Of a stretch of 10,683 nucleotides of DNA, positions 7,621 to 10,683 are shown piece after piece. Source of the DNA: Coemansia sp. RSA 922 (taxonomy: Eukaryota > Kickxellomycota > Kickxellomycetes > Kickxellales > Kickxellaceae); contig JANBQS010000896.1 of NCBI GenBank assembly GCA_027577415.1, positions 1-10,683 on the forward strand. The letters are read 5' to 3'. Position 1 is the first letter of the stretch. Every line of letters starts with the position of its first letter. Both the position numbers and the translations under genes were made by a program. The notes under the pieces were generated by a model. That model was not told the origin of the DNA. It saw nothing but the letters and a program-made list of their open reading frames with translations, and did no database searches.

Positions 7621-7800
7621 CCACCTGAGATTGCTGCGGATTCCCAAGTGTCTGCTACCAAAATCTGGCGATCATCTGCAATGGTATGTAAATCTCTATT
7701 CAGTCCATGTTGCTGTGTTCCATTTGCCAACACCAAAGAAGGATGATTCCCGTAATAAGAAAGCGCAGGGCGAGCTGTTCCACATCAAATTGCTGCGGAT
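7621..7800 (+). repeat. Short direct repeat of about 21 bp, 159 bp apart
   Basis: The stretch 7621-7641 and the stretch 7780-7800 match at 18 of 21 positions, including the perfect block ATTGCTGCGGAT. The repeats lie upstream of copy D, one before and one inside the candidate intron. They may mark a small tandem duplication whose interior has diverged. The match is short enough that chance cannot be excluded. Confidence 0.45.
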
Positions 7801-7864
7801 GCACATTTACTTTTTTCGTCAGTCCTTTATCTCCCAATTATTTGAATTGTGTTATTTTTTACAG
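7684..7864 (+). other. Candidate 5' intron of copy D
   Basis: A canonical fungal donor GTATGT begins at 7684 immediately after an ATG (7681-7683). A pyrimidine-rich acceptor (TTATTTTTTACAG) ends at 7864. Removing these 181 bases would place that ATG seven codons ahead of, and in frame with, the ATG at 7886, giving an N-terminus M-LLLEQRR before MPSLSPLQ. I found no convincing CTRAY branch point. Without splicing, the ATG at 7886 still starts a protein that aligns with the paralogues, so the intron may affect only the leader or may not exist. Confidence 0.35.
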
Positions 7865-7885
7865 CTATTGCTTGAACAACGCAGA

Positions 7886-9580
7886 ATGCCTTCTCTATCG
7901 CCGCTACAAACCCTTCCCCCTCACGCCGTCGAGATGATAGTTGAGCATGTCGCTGACAACATCCGCCTTGCGTCAAACAATGACCGCAACAGGCGCTCAG
8001 AAGAGTACTATAGGCTGCAGACGCCATTGCTCTGGGTCAGTCGCAACTTCCGCGCTATCGTTCTTTTGAACCTTTTCAAGCATTGTGTAGTAGTCTTTGA
8101 CAGCCATATGGGTAGAGCCACTGCGCATACAATCCCGAATACACGCTTCTTATGCCGACTCTGCAGTCTTTTCCGCGGCCTGGCCAAAGAGGTGACGATA
8201 TCAGTAAGCCTGGGGACTATTTACTCTGGCAAAGCTCTCGCCGCGCTGTCCCACGAGCCGTTAAATGGCTGTTCGTTTCCATTGGCCCGCACGCTCAAGA
8301 TAGATTTTACTCATGGTCAGGATAACAAGGATGACACAACTCTGCCACCCGACGCCGAGGATAACATTAGCGCGTTTGTGCATCGGGTTCGGCAAATGGC
8401 GCCAAAGGTTAATTTGGTTAAGTCGTCGTGTCAATTCCACTCATGGGATAATGCAACCGCGGCATCTCTTCTTTTTGAGAGTTTGGCCACGCAGCTCGTC
8501 CAGCTTGTTCATCGTGTCGAGCTTACAAGTACTTTTGACAGCGCTCTCCAGTCTCTGCAGGAAGATGCTATCCGCAACCTAGCGCTTGTACACATCAACT
8601 CATTTATGGACTGCGAGCATGGCATACGGCTGATACGACTGAACGCACCCACTCTGCAATACTTGAGCATCCATTCTAGCTTTTTAACCGATCTATCTGG
8701 CATTATCCGAGACGTTGATGGCAGTTTTGTCGAGTATCCGTGCTTGCACACATTAATGCTGAAGTGGGATGCAATTGGGACCACGTCATGGCAATACGAT
8801 TTTACTGGTGCGGTACCGTTTCCTAGCATTCGGCAGCTAGTCTGTGGTGGCGATTACCCATTCGGCGATGACCTGGTACTATTCAGAGGCAACGCGGCTA
8901 CTCTCGAACTTCTACAGCTGACTCTGACTCGTAAATTGGCGGTAGCCCTTCTTCGACACAACGTATTTACGCCCACTAGCCACCCAAAGCTACAGAATGT
9001 TATTTTGAAGCCGCGTCTAGAAGGTAGACTAGTTAATTACGCCGATGACCCAGAAATTATCCGACTCATGCTGGATATTGGACCAGGTGCTTCCGTAAGA
9101 AAGATCTCCGAATGGCCACTCGACCAAGCGTCTTATCCGCCAGTGCTCTCTCTACTTAGCAACTACGCTAGTCTCCAAGTTCTGGCTCTTCCCGATTTAC
9201 GCCTGTCGATCTGGGACGCCATGGCCATGATACAGTCTCTTCCGCTACTCTCGGACCTACACGCCAAGGCTCCGACGCTTGATCCAATTCCCGCTGGTGC
9301 CACAAAACGCACACTTGTCAAGTATGTGACCTCTAACTATTCGCCAATGGGTACGCGGTTCCGGTGTTGGCATTTTGGGGACGAGCGTTTAAAAGAATTG
9401 AAGGGCGCAGTGGTACCATTTCTGCTGCTAGCGTTGGCATGCCCCAACTTTGACTATGCTGCCATAGTTCACTACCATCGTGAAATGTTTGCCGAGCTTT
9501 TGGAAAAGACCATTGATATGGCGACCTATAAAAAACATGCACCTCGCTTGCGCCGCTTGCTGTATCGTAGACAAGAATAA
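7886..9580 (+). CDS. F-box-like/LRR-like protein, copy D
   Basis: The predicted protein has 564 residues. The frame is open back to a TTG at 7631, but the extra 85 residues have no counterpart in the paralogues, while the ATG at 7886 opens MPSLSPLQTLPPHAVEMIV, matching their starts. The F-box-like segment covers about 4-58 and ends PLLWVSRNFRAI. The inserted stretch differs from A-C (ASNNDRNRRSEEYY in place of FDGV...DEY), making D the most divergent full-length copy. The linker (143-159) is mildly acidic. Body blocks include RVRQMAPKV (167), EYPCLHTLML (283), LFRGNAATLE (332), FTPTSHPKLQ (361), DIGPGASVRK (397), SLPLLSDLH (451), SNYSPMGTRFRCW (483), LLLALACPNFDYA (513) and HAPRLRRLLY (551). 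It ends RRQE and lacks the NGW motif of A and B. Its role as an SCF adaptor is inferred. It lies on the strand opposite A-C, with fragment E 48 bases downstream. Confidence 0.86.
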   Translation: MPSLSPLQTLPPHAVEMIVEHVADNIRLASNNDRNRRSEEYYRLQTPLLWVSRNFRAIVLLNLFKHCVVVFDSHMGRATAHTIPNTRFLCRLCSLFRGLAKEVTISVSLGTIYSGKALAALSHEPLNGCSFPLARTLKIDFTHGQDNKDDTTLPPDAEDNISAFVHRVRQMAPKVNLVKSSCQFHSWDNATAASLLFESLATQLVQLVHRVELTSTFDSALQSLQEDAIRNLALVHINSFMDCEHGIRLIRLNAPTLQYLSIHSSFLTDLSGIIRDVDGSFVEYPCLHTLMLKWDAIGTTSWQYDFTGAVPFPSIRQLVCGGDYPFGDDLVLFRGNAATLELLQLTLTRKLAVALLRHNVFTPTSHPKLQNVILKPRLEGRLVNYADDPEIIRLMLDIGPGASVRKISEWPLDQASYPPVLSLLSNYASLQVLALPDLRLSIWDAMAMIQSLPLLSDLHAKAPTLDPIPAGATKRTLVKYVTSNYSPMGTRFRCWHFGDERLKELKGAVVPFLLLALACPNFDYAAIVHYHREMFAELLEKTIDMATYKKHAPRLRRLLYRRQE

Positions 9581-9628
9581 CTAAATTATTCATGCTAGCA
9601 ATATATTCATTGACTTTTTGGATATGCA

Positions 9629-10084
9629 TTGTATTCAAATGGCGCTGAATTAATACCTATGCTATCGCAGCTAGACAGCCCTGACCCAATTCAGGTGCTC
9701 TCTCTATTTGCTACTACAGTAGAGCTCTGGGACGTCATCATGCTGATCAAGATATTGCCAAAGATGTCTGACCTAATCGTAAAGTCTACCTGTCTCGGGC
9801 CACTGTCTGAAGGCATTACTATGGATGAGCTCGCAGAATATGTGATCTTGACTTCAGCCCCGATGGATGAGCGCCTCCAATGCTGGAATATCGACAGATT
9901 CATGGAGAATACATACACGGCAGAAGCAAAGTGTGTGCTACTGCTGGCGTTGGCTTGCCCAAATTTTACTTTTGCCGCTGTGCCATATAGAGGGCGTAAT
10001 AAATTTGTAGCACTGTTGGAGACTGAGATTGCCTCAGACATGTTCAAGCCATATGCGACATGCTTGCAGTGTCTTATTGCCTAA
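9629..10084 (+). pseudogene. Truncated F-box-like/LRR-like copy E, C-terminal fragment
   Basis: This open frame of 151 codons begins at a TTG; the first ATG is at 9659. It aligns with only the last quarter of the family, starting near residue 416 of copy D. Recognisable blocks are IQVLSLF, LWDVIMLIKILPKMSDL, TSAPMDERLQCWNI, CVLLLALACPNFTFAA and FKPYATCLQCLI. The F-box-like segment, linker and most of the LRR-like body are missing, and the 48 bases between D and E hold none of them. Otherwise conserved residues are changed: the MG.RFRCW block reads MDERLQCW and APRLRRLL reads ATCLQCLI. The C-terminal FKPYA run is closest to copy C. No internal stop is present, so it is either a recent truncation or a retained short protein. 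I favour a relic left by unequal recombination in the tandem array. Confidence 0.75.
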
Positions 10085-10223
10085 TGGTCTGTTTGAATAT
10101 TTTAAGATTGTAGCTACTTGGTGACCAACTCATCGCGACAAGTGCAAATGTTGAAAGTAAAGATGCGTTGTACACGATATCAAAGAGAATATATCGGTCG
10201 ATAGTTGTGCCACATAATATGTA

Positions 10224-10229
10224 TTTATT
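10224..10229 (-). terminator. Poly(A) signal AATAAA, minus strand
   Basis: AATAAA on the minus strand lies about 42 bases after the stop codon of the C2H2 microprotein ORF (10271), an ordinary position for a 3'-end signal. It strengthens the case for that ORF being a transcription unit. Confidence 0.45.
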
Positions 10230-10270
10230 GCTAAGCTATAGAGCAAGGCGTATCTCAATTGAACTGGGTC

Positions 10271-10402
10271 TTATGTCCATTGCCCCTGATGGTAACATAT
10301 GCGGTGGGCAATATATTCGCTTTTTAGCTTATAAATTATGCTACACTCTCTGCAGCGGAAAACATAGATAATGTCATTGTTGTCATCGTAGGCGTCCTGC
10401 AT
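10271..10402 (-). CDS. 43-residue single C2H2 zinc-finger microprotein
   Basis: The ORF runs from an ATG at 10402-10400 to TAA (10273-10271). Residues 15-38 read FRCREC...HRICYH, with spacing C-x2-C-x12-H-x4-H (Cys17, Cys20, His33, His38). This matches the classical C2H2 finger, including an aromatic residue two before the first Cys and hydrophobic residues in the helix region. The first ten residues are Asp/Asn-rich. A TATATAAA box lies 69 bases upstream of the ATG, the intervening leader is CT-rich, and AATAAA follows 42 bases after the stop, so all parts of a minimal gene are present. One finger alone usually binds DNA weakly, so it may act in protein contacts or as a dimer; that is inference. 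It resembles the ORF at 197-337 in size, its M-x-D start and ligand positions. It could also be an exon of a larger gene. Confidence 0.55.
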   Translation of the reverse strand: MQDAYDDNNDIIYVFRCRECSIIYKLKSEYIAHRICYHQGQWT

Positions 10403-10470
10403 ATTTATAAAGAAAAGAAGTTGTAATATATATAAGTGTTAACAACATTAGATAGAGGTCAGCTTTGCCC

Positions 10471-10478
10471 TTTATATA
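10471..10478 (-). promoter_or_regulatory. TATA box for the C2H2 microprotein ORF
   Basis: TATATAAA reads on the minus strand 69 bases before the ATG at 10402. With transcription starting about 30 bases further on, the leader would be about 40 bases and contain the CTTCTTTTCTTT pyrimidine stretch. Confidence 0.5.
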
Positions 10479-10683
10479 AACTCCGTAGCTACCACAAATT
10501 TATTTATAGCTGTTCTCAAAAGTTAACAATGCTTCATCTTGATAGCAATTATTAATGATTCGGAACATTCATAAATACTTACGAAAAATACACTACATTT
10601 GTGACAAAAAAATGCTTTATATCATGTCCACATGCATATTTATCTACTCGATAGATAAAGCAGTTTGTTGACAAAGAACAACT
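10479..10683. other. AT-rich end of window, no gene seen
   Basis: No ORF worth calling was found on either strand in these roughly 200 bases. It lies upstream of the minus-strand C2H2 microprotein and may hold its regulatory DNA. The one notable structure is the inverted repeat at 10639-10659. Confidence 0.5.
10639..10659. repeat. Inverted repeat containing paired GATA motifs
   Basis: TTTATCTA and TAGATAAA are perfect 8-bp complementary arms around a five-base spacer (CTCGA). Each arm contains AGATAA or its complement, matching the WGATAR site of fungal GATA factors. It lies about 160 bases upstream of the TATA box of the C2H2 microprotein. In AT-rich DNA this may be chance. Confidence 0.35.

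Larger units (their letters stand above)
6761..7630. other. Spacer without a supported gene
   Basis: These roughly 870 bases hold no gene I can defend on the plus strand. There are short ORFs only, for example a 31-residue hydrophobic one beginning near 6848 and a 62-residue one at 7426-7614. A TATA box lies at 7067-7074, and the minus strand shows partial coding-like stretches described separately. Purine-rich DNA at about 7555-7600 precedes copy D. Confidence 0.5.

Noticed and set aside
7631..7885. 85-residue N-terminal extension of copy D, with a possible hydrophobic segment
   Set aside because: It begins at a TTG and has no counterpart in the paralogues. It contains a plausible intron and the ATG at 7886 aligns exactly with the family start.
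9333..10047. Minus-strand ORFs of 101 and 118 residues
   Set aside because: They are antisense to copy D and to fragment E, which carry the family blocks.
10168..10371. 67-residue plus-strand ORF
   Set aside because: It starts at a TTG and overlaps the C2H2 microprotein antisense. It has no motif, whereas the minus strand has a finger with flanking TATA and AATAAA signals.

Overview
The window looks like a compact fungal nuclear locus. Long intronless reading frames are separated by short AT-rich spacers, upstream regions carry pyrimidine-rich tracts and TATA or CCAAT motifs, and AATAAA-type signals follow the small genes. The dominant protein family, about 560-610 residues with an F-box-like N-terminus and an LRR-like body, resembles a family I recall as expanded in Kickxellomycotina, especially Coemansia. 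That placement is recollection, not a search result. There are no bacterial operon features, rRNA, tRNA, CRISPR or recognisable transposase genes.

Layout: (1) At 1-534 two tiny minus-strand ORFs lie downstream of the first large gene. One encodes a 46-residue Cys/His zinc-binding-like microprotein. (2) At 535-6203 three paralogous F-box-like/LRR-like genes (copies A, B, C) lie head-to-tail on the minus strand, 130-200 bp apart. (3) At 6204-7885 a spacer of about 1.7 kb holds a small plus-strand ORF that appears split by a frame change at a run of seven T, a clear TATA box, weak traces of decayed minus-strand coding sequence, and a possible 5' intron of the next gene. (4) At 7886-9580 a fourth paralogue (D) lies on the plus strand, followed at 9629-10084 by a fifth copy (E) reduced to its C-terminal quarter. 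(5) At 10085-10683 there is AT-rich DNA with a second zinc-finger microprotein gene on the minus strand (43 residues, C2H2). It has a TATA box upstream and AATAAA downstream.

The genes read as a local birth-and-death cluster: tandem duplication, an orientation switch between C and D, a truncated copy, and a fast-changing acidic linker that in copy C has become an 18-bp minisatellite. If the F-box reading is right, the large proteins would be substrate-recognition subunits of SCF-type ubiquitin ligases, with the N-terminus docking on Skp1 and the variable body choosing the target. This is inferred from domain architecture. The most novel-looking observation is the pair of tiny zinc-finger ORFs, similar in length, start and ligand spacing, that bracket the cluster on the same strand.
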